From Paracoccaceae bacterium (GTDB lineage: Bacteria > Pseudomonadota > Alphaproteobacteria > Rhodobacterales > Rhodobacteraceae), in the NCBI GenBank assembly GCA_003500165.1, contig DNSZ01000163.1, forward strand, positions 4,913 to 16,096: a DNA stretch of 11,184 bases, given 5' to 3'. This document shows positions 1 to 7,064 of the stretch, piece by piece; position 1 is the stretch's first letter, and every line of letters begins with the position of its first letter. Both the position numbers and the translations under genes were made by a program. The notes beneath the pieces are model-generated. The model had not been told where the DNA came from. It did not search any database and was given only the letters and a program-made list of their open reading frames with translations.

Positions 1-1404
1 TTTCCCGAAATCCTCGACGGCCGGGTCAAGACATTGCATCCCGTCGTGCATGCCGGGCTGTTGGCCCGTCGCGACGATGCCGGCCATCGGGCGGCCCTGG
101 CCGAACACGGCATCGCGCCGATCGACCTGCTTGTGGTCAATCTCTACCCTTTCGAGGCAACGCTGGCGGCCGGCGCCGATCCTGCCCTTTGCATCGAGAA
201 CATCGATATCGGCGGGCCGGCGATGTTGCGGGCGGCGGCCAAGAATCACGCGGATGTCGCGGTGCTCACCGACCCTGAGGATTACGACGCGCTGATCGCG
301 GCGCTTGACGCGGGCGGCACCAGGCTGGCGTTTCGGCGGCAGCTGGCGGCCACGGCCTTTGCCCGGACGGCGGCCTATGACGCGGCGGTCGCGGGGTTCA
401 TGGCGCAGCATGCGGGTGCGGCGGTGCTGCGGCGCCGGTCCTTTGCGGGCCGTCTGGTGCAGACGATGCGCTATGGCGAGAACCCGCATCAGGCGGCCGC
501 GCTTTACGCCGATGGCGATACCCGGCCGGGGGTGGCGACGGCCCATCAGTTGCAGGGCAAGGCGCTGAGCTACAACAACATTGCCGATACCGACGCGGCG
601 TTGGAGGCGGTCGCCGAACTGGGGTCCGGCCAGCCGGCCTGCGTGATCGTCAAGCACGCCAATCCCTGCGGTGCGGCGGTGGCCGATACGCTGGCCGCGG
701 CCTATGCCCGGGCGCGCGATTGCGACGGCGTCTCGGCCTTTGGCGGGATCGTCGCGCTCAACCGGCCGCTCGACGAGGCGACGGCGCGGGCGATCGCCGA
801 GATCTTCACCGAGGTGGTGATCGCCCCCGGGGCCGAGCCGGCCGCCCGCGCGGTTTTGAGCGCAAAGCCCAATCTGCGGCTGTTGCTGGTCGGTGCGCTG
901 CCCGACCCGGCCGCGCCGGGGGTCAGGCTGCACCCGGTTGCCGGCGGGTTTCTGGTGCAGGATCGGGATGCCGGGCAGATCGCCCCTGAGGCGCTGCGCG
1001 TGGTCACAAGGCGCGCCCCGACCGCGGCCGAACGGGCCGATCTGCTGTTTGCCTGGCGGGTCGCCAAGCATGTCAAGTCGAACGCCATCGTCTATGCCCG
1101 GGATGGCGCCACCGTCGGCATCGGCGCCGGCCAGATGAGCCGGGTCGACGCCACCAGAATCGCCGCCCGCAAGGCCCGCGACATGGCCGATGCGCTGGGC
1201 CTGTCGGACCCCGCAACGCGGGGATCGGCGGTTGCGTCGGATGCGTTCTTTCCGTTTGCCGACGGTCTGCTGGCGGCCGCCGAGGCCGGTGCCACGGCGG
1301 TCATTCAGCCGGGCGGATCGGTCCGCGACAGCGAGGTGATCGCAGCCGCCGACGCGGCCGGACTGGCCATGCTGTTCACCGGCCAGCGGCATTTCCGGCA
1401 TTAG
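1..1404 (+). CDS. purH: Bifunctional AICAR transformylase / IMP cyclohydrolase PurH (5' end outside the window)
   Basis: PurH catalyses the last two steps of de novo IMP synthesis in the cytoplasm: formylation of AICAR by 10-formyl-THF, then ring closure to IMP. The frame is open from base 1, so the gene begins upstream. The 467 visible residues start just before the cyclohydrolase-domain motif GRVKTLHP (residues 7-14), so about 55 N-terminal residues of a usual ~525 are missing. Other cyclohydrolase signatures are VNLYPF and ENIDIGGPAMLRAAAKN. The transformylase domain follows, with RYGENPHQ, the folate-site motif KHANPCG (catalytic Lys-His pair at visible residues 218-219), SAFGGIVA, KSNAIVYA, SDAFFPFADG and the typical RHFRH C-terminus. 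A TTG at 34 could be mistaken for a start, but homologous sequence continues upstream of it. The stop lies 4 bases before lspA, which suggests co-transcription. Identification is secure from the motifs. Confidence 0.97.
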   Translation, partial: FPEILDGRVKTLHPVVHAGLLARRDDAGHRAALAEHGIAPIDLLVVNLYPFEATLAAGADPALCIENIDIGGPAMLRAAAKNHADVAVLTDPEDYDALIAALDAGGTRLAFRRQLAATAFARTAAYDAAVAGFMAQHAGAAVLRRRSFAGRLVQTMRYGENPHQAAALYADGDTRPGVATAHQLQGKALSYNNIADTDAALEAVAELGSGQPACVIVKHANPCGAAVADTLAAAYARARDCDGVSAFGGIVALNRPLDEATARAIAEIFTEVVIAPGAEPAARAVLSAKPNLRLLLVGALPDPAAPGVRLHPVAGGFLVQDRDAGQIAPEALRVVTRRAPTAAERADLLFAWRVAKHVKSNAIVYARDGATVGIGAGQMSRVDATRIAARKARDMADALGLSDPATRGSAVASDAFFPFADGLLAAAEAGATAVIQPGGSVRDSEVIAAADAAGLAMLFTGQRHFRH

Positions 1405-1408
1405 CGCG

Positions 1409-1876
1409 ATGCGGGCTTTCCTGATCGCCGCAATCGGGGTGTTGGCCCTCGATCAGCTGTCGAAATGGTGGATCGTCTGGCATCTTGGGTTGATCGACCG
1501 GCTGGCCATCGACGTCATCCCGCCCTTGCTGAATCTGCGCATGGGCTGGAATTATGGCATCAATTTCGGTTTGTTTGCCGATGCCGGGCCGGTTCAGCGC
1601 TTCGCGCTGGTCGGCCTGGCTGTCGGTGTCAGCCTGGCGCTGGCGATCTGGTCGCGGCGGATGCCCGGGCCGGTGCCGCGGCTGGCCGCCGGCGCGATCG
1701 CCGGCGGTGCCCTGGGCAATGCATGGGATCGGCTGGCCCATGGCGCGGTGGCCGATTTCCTGAACATGTCGTGCTGCGGTCTGCAGAATCCCTGGACCTT
1801 CAACATCGCCGATATCGCCATTTTCGCCGGCGCCGCGATTCTGATCATCTGGCCCCATCCCGAGGCGCCGCGATAG
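1409..1876 (+). CDS. lspA: Lipoprotein signal peptidase (signal peptidase II)
   Basis: This is the inner-membrane aspartyl protease that removes the signal peptide from diacylglyceryl-modified prolipoproteins just before the lipobox cysteine. The 155-residue protein is close to the family's usual 155-170. Hydrophobic segments lie at about residues 2-14, 62-81, 90-104 and 133-148, fitting the four-helix fold. Conserved positions are visible: D15 and K19 in LDQLSKWW, N48 in the NYGINFG loop, N104 and R108 in GNAWDR, the catalytic D116 in VADFLN and the catalytic D135 in FNIAD. The two Asp residues are 19 apart, as in E. coli (D124/D143). The ATG lies 4 bases after the purH stop with no strong Shine-Dalgarno, so translation may depend on ribosomes finishing purH. 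The next gene encodes a predicted lipoprotein, a likely substrate. Confidence 0.96.
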   Translation: MRAFLIAAIGVLALDQLSKWWIVWHLGLIDRLAIDVIPPLLNLRMGWNYGINFGLFADAGPVQRFALVGLAVGVSLALAIWSRRMPGPVPRLAAGAIAGGALGNAWDRLAHGAVADFLNMSCCGLQNPWTFNIADIAIFAGAAILIIWPHPEAPR

Positions 1877-1923
1877 CGGACGCCGGCTTGCGCGGGCCCG
1901 CCACCCATGGCATCAGATCGCCC

Positions 1924-2436
1924 ATGGTGGGGCTTCGCGGCATCTGTTTTGCGCTTGTTGCAGGTTTGGCGCTGTCGGCCTGCTCAAACGATTCGGGCAT
2001 GATGAACCTGCGCTCGGCCACGCCGGATGAATTCGGCGTGATGCCCAACAAGCCGCTCGAGATGCCCGACAGCTTTGCCCAGCTGCCGATGCCGGTTCCG
2101 GGTGCCGGCAATCGTGCCGACATCAACCCGGTGGCCGAGGGGCGCGCCGCACTTGGCGGCCGTTCGCCCAATGCGGGGGGCATCCCGGCGGCCGACACGG
2201 CCCTGCTGGCCACCTCGCAACGCTATGGAATCACACCCGATATCCGCGTCGTGCTGGCGGTCGAGGATGCCGAATGGCGGGCCGGCAATCGCGGTCGTCT
2301 GCTCGATCGCTGGCTGAACAAGAACACCTATTTTCAGGCTTATCGGCCCTTCTCGCTCAACCCGCAGGCCGAGCTGGCGCGATTCCGGCAGCTGGGCGTG
2401 CGCACCCCGTCGGCACCGCCCGCGCCCGACGGTTGA
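1924..2436 (+). CDS. DUF3035-family lipoprotein
   Basis: This small predicted lipoprotein (170 residues) has unknown function. The N-terminus is a lipoprotein signal: a short basic start, a hydrophobic stretch at residues 7-18 and the lipobox LSAC with Cys20 as the lipidation site. The mature part carries the phrase TPDEFGVMPNKPLEMPDSF followed by a Pro-rich stretch, which I recognise as typical of DUF3035 proteins of Rhodobacterales. The C-terminal third (ITPDIRVVLAVED, then a basic/aromatic segment with RWLNKNTYF) looks folded, and the protein ends in a Pro/Ala-rich tail. The start is not certain: ATG 1924 places the lipobox well but has no clear Shine-Dalgarno, and an in-frame TTG at 1888 would add 12 residues. 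The same frame stays open back to 1465 inside lspA, which I take as a high-GC artefact. The gap to lspA is 47 bases. LspA is the enzyme expected to process it. Its role is unknown; an outer-membrane or periplasmic location is inferred. Confidence 0.85.
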   Translation: MVGLRGICFALVAGLALSACSNDSGMMNLRSATPDEFGVMPNKPLEMPDSFAQLPMPVPGAGNRADINPVAEGRAALGGRSPNAGGIPAADTALLATSQRYGITPDIRVVLAVEDAEWRAGNRGRLLDRWLNKNTYFQAYRPFSLNPQAELARFRQLGVRTPSAPPAPDG

Positions 2437-2437
2437 A

Positions 2438-2453
2438 GCCGCGCCGGCGCGGC
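2438..2453. repeat. Perfect 16-base palindrome after the lipoprotein stop codon
   Basis: The sequence GCCGCGCCGGCGCGGC equals its own reverse complement. It begins one base after the TGA at 2434-2436 and lies 35 bases before the start of the first M16 gene. As RNA it could form a 6-bp all-G/C stem with a CCGG loop. No run of T follows (GTATCTG), so it is not a classical intrinsic terminator. It could be an RNA-stability or attenuation hairpin between the lipoprotein and the M16 genes, or a chance product of high GC. Confidence 0.5.
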
Positions 2454-2479
2454 GTATCTGAGTGGCAGCACCGACCGCC

Positions 2480-2485
2480 GGAGGA
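2480..2485 (+). promoter_or_regulatory. Shine-Dalgarno site that decides the M16 start
   Basis: GGAGGA ends 3 bases before ATG 2489 (GGAGG to ATG spacing is 4). It is the best Shine-Dalgarno match upstream of any gene in the window. It supports ATG 2489 over the in-frame GTG at 2462, which lies upstream of this site and would put nine extra residues ahead of a good signal peptide. Confidence 0.75.
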
Positions 2486-2488
2486 TAC

Positions 2489-3847
2489 ATGTCGCGCCTT
2501 GCCCTGACGCTGTTGCTTGCCGCCCTTGCCCTGCCTCGCGCCGCCCTGGCACTGGGCGATGACGGGGTCACCACCTTGACGCTCGACAACGGGCTCGATG
2601 TCGTGGTGATCGAGGATCACACCGCCCCGGCGGTCACCCACATGGTCTGGTACCGGGTTGGTGCGGCCGACGAGCCGCCGGGCCAGTCGGGCATCGCGCA
2701 TTTCCTCGAACATCTGATGTTCAAGGGGACCGAGGCAATGCCGGATGGCGCGTTCTCGCGGCTGATCGCCGCCAATGGCGGGACCGAGAACGCGTTCACC
2801 TCGTGGGACTACACCGCCTATTTCCAGACCGTCGCGGCCGACCGGCTGGGGCTGATGATGACCCATGAGGCCGACCGGATGGCGAATCTGCGGCTGTCGC
2901 CCGAGGATGTCGAGACCGAGCGCGGCGTGATCCTGGAAGAGCGCGCGCAGCGAACCGACAGCGACCCGGGCGCGTTGTTCGCCGAACAGCTCCGTGCGGC
3001 GCTGTTTCTGAACCACCCCTATGGCGTGCCGATCATCGGCTGGCGCCACGAGATGGCCGAACTCGACCGCGCGGCGGCGCTGGATTTCTACCGGCGGCAC
3101 TATGCCCCCAACAACGCGATCCTGGTGGTCGCCGGCGATGTCACGCCCGAGACGGTGCGCGCCCTGGCCGAAGAGACCTATGGCCAGATGCCCGTGGCAC
3201 CGGATGTCGCGCCGCAGCTTCGCCCGGCCGAGCCGCCCCATCGCGCCGAACGGCGGATCGTGTTCGAGGATGCCCGCGTCGCCCGACCCTATGTCGCGCG
3301 CAGCTATCTGGTGCCGGCACGCGCGCCGGGCGATCAGGGTGATGCGGCAGCGCTTTTGGTGCTGGCCGAGCTTCTGGGGCGGGGCGGTGTCACCGACCGG
3401 CTGGGCGCGGCGCTGCAGCTGCGCGACGGCATCGCGCTCTATGCCGGGGCGCGCTACAACCCCACCGCCCGCGATGCAGCGACCTTCGACATTTTCGTCA
3501 TGCCCAATGAGGGCGTGACCCTGGCCGAGGCCGAGGCCGCGCTCGACCGGGAACTGGCCGCCCTTGTCGAAGCCGGGCCCGATCCCGCGCGGCTTTCCCG
3601 CATCAAGGCGCGGCTGCGGGCAGACCGGGTCTATGACCTCGACCGGATCCAGTCCCGTGCGCGGCAATTCGGTGTGGCGCTGTCGACCGGGCTGTCGCCC
3701 GCGGATATCGCCGCATGGCCCGCCGCGATCGATGCCGTGACGGCTGAAGACGTGGTCGATGCCGCGCAGCGCTTTCTCGACCGCGACGCCGCCGTCACGG
3801 GCTATCTGCGCGCCCCGGCGCCGCAGATCGCGGAGGCGACCCAATGA
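2489..3847 (+). CDS. M16 family zinc metallopeptidase, catalytic subunit (exported)
   Basis: This 452-residue M16B-type (pitrilysin/processing-peptidase family) protein belongs to a group that cleaves peptides or unfolded proteins inside a closed chamber. A signal peptide is visible (hydrophobic residues 4-15, likely cut after AALA at 21), so it should act in the periplasm. The inverted zinc motif HFLEH is at residues 71-75, with H71 and H75 as ligands and E74 as the catalytic base. E151 in ILEER lies 76 residues after H75, the standard place for the third ligand. NAFTSWDYTAYF and PYGVPIIGW are other family signatures. The C-terminal half (from about residue 255) is the second, non-catalytic M16 domain. 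The Arg/Tyr signature of partner subunits (RGLTYGVY) is not in its usual form here; the equivalent stretch is RDGIALYAGARY at 312-323. The stop overlaps the next M16 gene in ATGA, implying coupled translation and a heterodimer. The substrate is unknown; an alternative product name is processing-peptidase-like or PqqL-like protein. Confidence 0.93.
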   Translation: MSRLALTLLLAALALPRAALALGDDGVTTLTLDNGLDVVVIEDHTAPAVTHMVWYRVGAADEPPGQSGIAHFLEHLMFKGTEAMPDGAFSRLIAANGGTENAFTSWDYTAYFQTVAADRLGLMMTHEADRMANLRLSPEDVETERGVILEERAQRTDSDPGALFAEQLRAALFLNHPYGVPIIGWRHEMAELDRAAALDFYRRHYAPNNAILVVAGDVTPETVRALAEETYGQMPVAPDVAPQLRPAEPPHRAERRIVFEDARVARPYVARSYLVPARAPGDQGDAAALLVLAELLGRGGVTDRLGAALQLRDGIALYAGARYNPTARDAATFDIFVMPNEGVTLAEAEAALDRELAALVEAGPDPARLSRIKARLRADRVYDLDRIQSRARQFGVALSTGLSPADIAAWPAAIDAVTAEDVVDAAQRFLDRDAAVTGYLRAPAPQIAEATQ

Positions 3848-5154
3848 TCGCCCGCCTCGTTATTGCGCTCGGCCTTCTGCTCGCCGCGCTGCCGGTCCGC
3901 GCCGCCCTCGACATCGAAGAGGTGACGACGCCGGGCGGCCTGACCGCCTGGCTGGTAGAGGATCGCAGCCTGCCCTTCGTCGCGATCGATCTGCGCTTTT
4001 CGGGCGGCAGCGCGATCGACCCGCCCGACCGGCCGGGCGCGGTCAACCTGATGACGGCCCTGCTGGAGGAAGGCGCGGGCACCCGAGACGCCTCCGGCTT
4101 TCAGGCCGAGGCCGAGGCGCTGGCCGCCCGGTTCCAGTTTCGCACCCGCCGCGACACGGTGGCGATTTCGGCCCGCATGCTGACCGAGAACCGGGCGGAA
4201 AGCGTGGCGCTGCTGCGCGATGCGCTGACGGTGCCGCGCTTTGACGCCGACGCGGTCGAGCGGGTGCGTGCGCAGGTCCTCGCCGGCCTCGCCCAGGACG
4301 CGCAGGACCCCGAGGCGCAGGCCTCGGACGCCTTCTTTGCGGCGATGTTCGGCGACCATCCCTATGGTCACCCGCCCGAGGGCAACGCGACCGCCGTCGC
4401 CGCGCTGACGGCCGACGATCTGCGCGCCGCCCACGCCGCCGCGCTGTCCCGCGGCAATGTCCATATCGGCGTGGCCGGCGATATCGGCGCCGAGGAACTG
4501 GCGCCGCTGCTCGACGCCCTGCTTGGCGGGTTGCCCGCGACGGGCGCGCCCCTGCCGGGTCCGCCACCCGCGCCGCCGCCGGGCGGGCTTGCGGTGATGC
4601 CCTTCGACACCCCGCAATCGGTCGCGGTGTTCGGCCAGGCGGCCATTGCCGAGGACGATCCCGATTTCATTGCCACCTTCGTGATCAACCAGATCGTCGG
4701 CGGTTCGGGCTTCGAATCGCGCCTGATGTCCGAATTGCGCGAGAAGCGCGGCCTGACCTATGGTGTCTATTCCTGGCTCGCACCGCTCGACGGCGCGCCG
4801 CTGTGGATGGGGCAGGTGGCTTCCTCGAACGCGACCATGGCCCAGGCGGTCGATCTGATCCGCGAACAATGGGCCGATGTGGCGGGCGGCGGTGTTTCCC
4901 AGGCCGAGCTGGACGCGGCCAAGACCTATCTGACCGGGGCCTATCCGCTGCGCTTTGACGGCAAGGACCGGATCGCGTCGATCCTGTCGGGGATGCAGCA
5001 AAGCGGCCGGCCGATCGATTATGTGCTCGACCGCAACGCGATGGTCGCGGCGGTAACGCTGGACGATATCCGCCGGGTGGCCGGACGGGTGATGGATGCC
5101 GAGGCGCTGCGCTTTGTCGTTGTCGGTCAGCCTGCGGACATGGTCGGCCAGTAG
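3844..5154 (+). CDS. M16 family protein, non-catalytic partner subunit (exported)
   Basis: This 436-residue M16 family protein has a signal peptide (hydrophobic residues 4-16, likely cut near PVRA at 20). Where the active subunit has HFLEH, this one reads NLMTA (residues 68-72, in GAVNLMTALLEEGAG), so all zinc-site residues are lost and it cannot be a peptidase alone. It keeps the C-terminal signature EKRGLTYGVYS (R302, Y309), the Arg/Tyr pair that in heterodimeric bacterial M16B enzymes such as Sphingomonas Sph2681/Sph2682 completes the active site of the zinc-binding partner. A Pro/Gly-rich linker at about residues 236-248 joins the two halves, as expected for the hinge. The gene starts inside the stop codon of the catalytic subunit (4-base overlap), which favours equimolar production. 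The loss of the zinc site and the retained pair are seen directly; the heterodimer is inference from the family. Confidence 0.92.
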   Translation: MIARLVIALGLLLAALPVRAALDIEEVTTPGGLTAWLVEDRSLPFVAIDLRFSGGSAIDPPDRPGAVNLMTALLEEGAGTRDASGFQAEAEALAARFQFRTRRDTVAISARMLTENRAESVALLRDALTVPRFDADAVERVRAQVLAGLAQDAQDPEAQASDAFFAAMFGDHPYGHPPEGNATAVAALTADDLRAAHAAALSRGNVHIGVAGDIGAEELAPLLDALLGGLPATGAPLPGPPPAPPPGGLAVMPFDTPQSVAVFGQAAIAEDDPDFIATFVINQIVGGSGFESRLMSELREKRGLTYGVYSWLAPLDGAPLWMGQVASSNATMAQAVDLIREQWADVAGGGVSQAELDAAKTYLTGAYPLRFDGKDRIASILSGMQQSGRPIDYVLDRNAMVAAVTLDDIRRVAGRVMDAEALRFVVVGQPADMVGQ

Positions 5155-5234
5155 GATCGCCGCAATGGGCCACGGCGCATCGGGGCGCGGCGGAACGCTG
5201 GCCGAATCGTCTGCGTCCTGCTATCCCTTGGGGT
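5155..5234 (+). other. 80-base gap before mutL, possible promoter region
   Basis: This is the largest non-coding gap in the window. It holds CGCCGC (5158-5163) and its reverse complement GCGGCG (5187-5192) 23 bases apart, a weak hairpin with no T run, so I do not call a terminator. I see no convincing -35/-10 pair. The only Shine-Dalgarno-like stretch before mutL is GGGG at 5230-5233, unusually close to the ATG. A separate mutL promoter here is plausible only because of the gap length. Confidence 0.3.
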
Positions 5235-7064
5235 ATGGGCATCCCGAACCCCAAAATAGGCGGCACCTCGCCGGAAATCCGACCGCTGGACGCGGCGGCG
5301 ATCAACCGGATCGCGGCCGGTGAGGTGGTCGAACGGCCGGCCTCGGCGGTCAAGGAACTGATCGAGAATGCGCTCGATGCCGGCGCCACCCGGATCGAGG
5401 TCGGCCTGTCGGCCGGCGGCAAGACAAGGCTGCGTGTGTCCGATGACGGGCACGGGATCGCGCCCGAGGCGCTGCCGCTCGCCGTCGCGCGCCATGCCAC
5501 GTCCAAGATCGACGGCTCCGACCTCGTGCATATCGCCAGCTTCGGTTTTCGCGGCGAGGCACTGGCGGCGCTGGGGGCGGTCGGCCGGCTCACGGTCACC
5601 AGCCGGGTGGGTGATCGACCCGCCGCGGCGATGATCGCCGTCGATGGCGGTGTCGCCGAGCCGGTGCGCCCGGCCGCGCTGTCGCGCGGCACCGTGGTCG
5701 AACTCGACCGGCTGTTCCAGGCGGTGCCGGCGCGGCTCAAATTCCTGCGCTCCGACCGGGCCGAGGCGCAGGCCGCCGGCGATGTGGTGCGCCGGCTGGC
5801 GATGGCCGCGCCCGGCGTCGGCTTCATGCTGCGCGATCTCGACAGCGGCCAGATCCGGTTTCGCGCCGACGCCGAAGCGGGCGACCTGTTCGCCGCGCTG
5901 CCCGGGCGCCTGGCGGCGATCCTGGGGCCCGGCTTTGCCGACAATGCGGTGCCGGTCGCCGCCGCGCGCGAGGGTCTTGCCCTGTCGGGGTTTGCCGGGC
6001 TGCCGGCCTTTGCCAAGGGCGCCGCGGTCGCCCAGTACCTGTTCGTCAACGGCCGCCCGGTGCGCGACAAGCTGCTGCTGGGCGCGCTGCGCGCGGCGTA
6101 TGCCGATCTGATCCCGCGCGACCGGCATCCGGTCGTCGCGCTCTATCTCGACTGTCCGGCCGAGCGGGTCGATGTCAACGTCCACCCGGCCAAGGCCGAG
6201 GTCCGGTTTCGCGACCCGGGGCTGGTGCGCGGCCTCATCGTCGCCGGGCTGCGCCACGCGCTGGCCGAGGCCGGCCACCGCTCGGCCACGACAGGATCGG
6301 CAGCGGCACTCGGGGCCTTTCGGGCCGAACAAGCGGGCGCCCGGGTCTATCAGATGGACCGGCCCGGGGCCCGCGCCATCGCCAGCGCCTATGCCGCGCA
6401 GGCGCCGCAGCCCGGCTTTGCCGAGACCGCGGTGCCGTTTGCGCGGGCCGACATCGCCCGCAGGGCGGAGGAGGCCCCGGCAGACGCGCCGCTGGGCGCG
6501 GCCCGGGCGCAGCTGCACGAGACCTATATCCTTTCCCAGACCGCCGACGGGATGGTGCTGGTCGATCAGCACGCCGCCCATGAGCGGCTGGTCTATGAAC
6601 GGCTCAAGGCCCAGGCCGCGGCGCATGGGGTGCCGGCGCAGGCCCTGCTGATCCCCGATGTGGTGGCGCTTTCGACCGATGACGCCGAAAGGCTGCTCGG
6701 CGCGGCGGCCGATCTCGCGCGGCTGGGGCTCGAGATCGAGCCGTTCGGCCCGGGCGCCGTGGCGGTCCGCGCCACCCCCGCCCCGCTGGGGAGCATCGCC
6801 GCCGAACCGCTGTTGCGCGATATCCTCGACGAACTCGTCGAGGCCGGCGATAGCGGGCTCCTGCAGGCCCGCCTCGACGCGGTGCTCAGCCGGATAGCCT
6901 GCCATGGCTCGGTCCGGGCCGGGCGGCGGATGACCGTCGACGAGATGAACGCGCTTCTGCGCGAGATCGAGGCAACGCCCCATTCGGGCACCTGCAACCA
7001 TGGCCGCCCGACCTGGATCGAACTGAAGCGGGCGGATATCGAAAAGCTGTTCGGCCGGCGATGA
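5235..7064 (+). CDS. mutL: DNA mismatch repair protein MutL (endonuclease type)
   Basis: MutL links MutS mismatch recognition to strand incision and removal. The protein has 609 residues. The N-terminal GHKL ATPase domain shows INRIAAGEVVERPASAVKEL with catalytic E41 and Mg2+-binding N45 (E. coli E29 and N33), DDGHGIA with D70, HATSKI at about 87 and FGFRGEAL at about 103. The transducer domain follows with VNGRPVRD and VDVNVHPAKAEVRF. A poorly conserved Ala/Pro-rich linker covers about residues 345-420. The C-terminal dimerisation domain carries the metal-dependent nicking motif DQHA(X2)E(X4)E, complete at residues 444-455, plus ACH (555-557) and CNHGRP (587-592). E. coli-type MutL lacks this motif and relies on MutH, so this protein should nick the new strand itself. 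The start gives the usual short leader before IRPLDAAAINRIAAGEVV; its Shine-Dalgarno is weak. It overlaps rmuC by 4 bases. Confidence 0.97.
   Translation: MGIPNPKIGGTSPEIRPLDAAAINRIAAGEVVERPASAVKELIENALDAGATRIEVGLSAGGKTRLRVSDDGHGIAPEALPLAVARHATSKIDGSDLVHIASFGFRGEALAALGAVGRLTVTSRVGDRPAAAMIAVDGGVAEPVRPAALSRGTVVELDRLFQAVPARLKFLRSDRAEAQAAGDVVRRLAMAAPGVGFMLRDLDSGQIRFRADAEAGDLFAALPGRLAAILGPGFADNAVPVAAAREGLALSGFAGLPAFAKGAAVAQYLFVNGRPVRDKLLLGALRAAYADLIPRDRHPVVALYLDCPAERVDVNVHPAKAEVRFRDPGLVRGLIVAGLRHALAEAGHRSATTGSAAALGAFRAEQAGARVYQMDRPGARAIASAYAAQAPQPGFAETAVPFARADIARRAEEAPADAPLGAARAQLHETYILSQTADGMVLVDQHAAHERLVYERLKAQAAAHGVPAQALLIPDVVALSTDDAERLLGAAADLARLGLEIEPFGPGAVAVRATPAPLGSIAAEPLLRDILDELVEAGDSGLLQARLDAVLSRIACHGSVRAGRRMTVDEMNALLREIEATPHSGTCNHGRPTWIELKRADIEKLFGRR

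Noticed and set aside
1465..2436. Long open frame fusing a +1-shifted reading of lspA to the DUF3035 lipoprotein
   Set aside because: Over lspA it is Arg-rich and motif-free, while the lspA frame holds all catalytic residues. A lipoprotein signal peptide starts cleanly at 1924, so the upstream extension is an artefact.
2357..3844. 495-codon minus-strand open frame opposite the lipoprotein end and first M16 gene
   Set aside because: The composition is that of an antisense shadow, and the M16 gene with its signal peptide and zinc site explains the strand choice.
3802..5001. 399-codon minus-strand open frame opposite the second M16 gene
   Set aside because: Low-complexity basic translation with no recognisable motif; the plus-strand M16 protein accounts for the region.
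5158..5192. CGCCGC / GCGGCG inverted repeat as a terminator before mutL
   Set aside because: The loop is 23 bases, there is no T run, and such short G/C repeats arise by chance at this base composition.
5127..7001. 624-codon open frame on the minus strand opposite mutL
   Set aside because: It is the frame opposite a clear, fully motif-supported gene. Its translation is Arg/Gly/His-rich without any domain I recognise. High GC removes stop codons from antisense frames.
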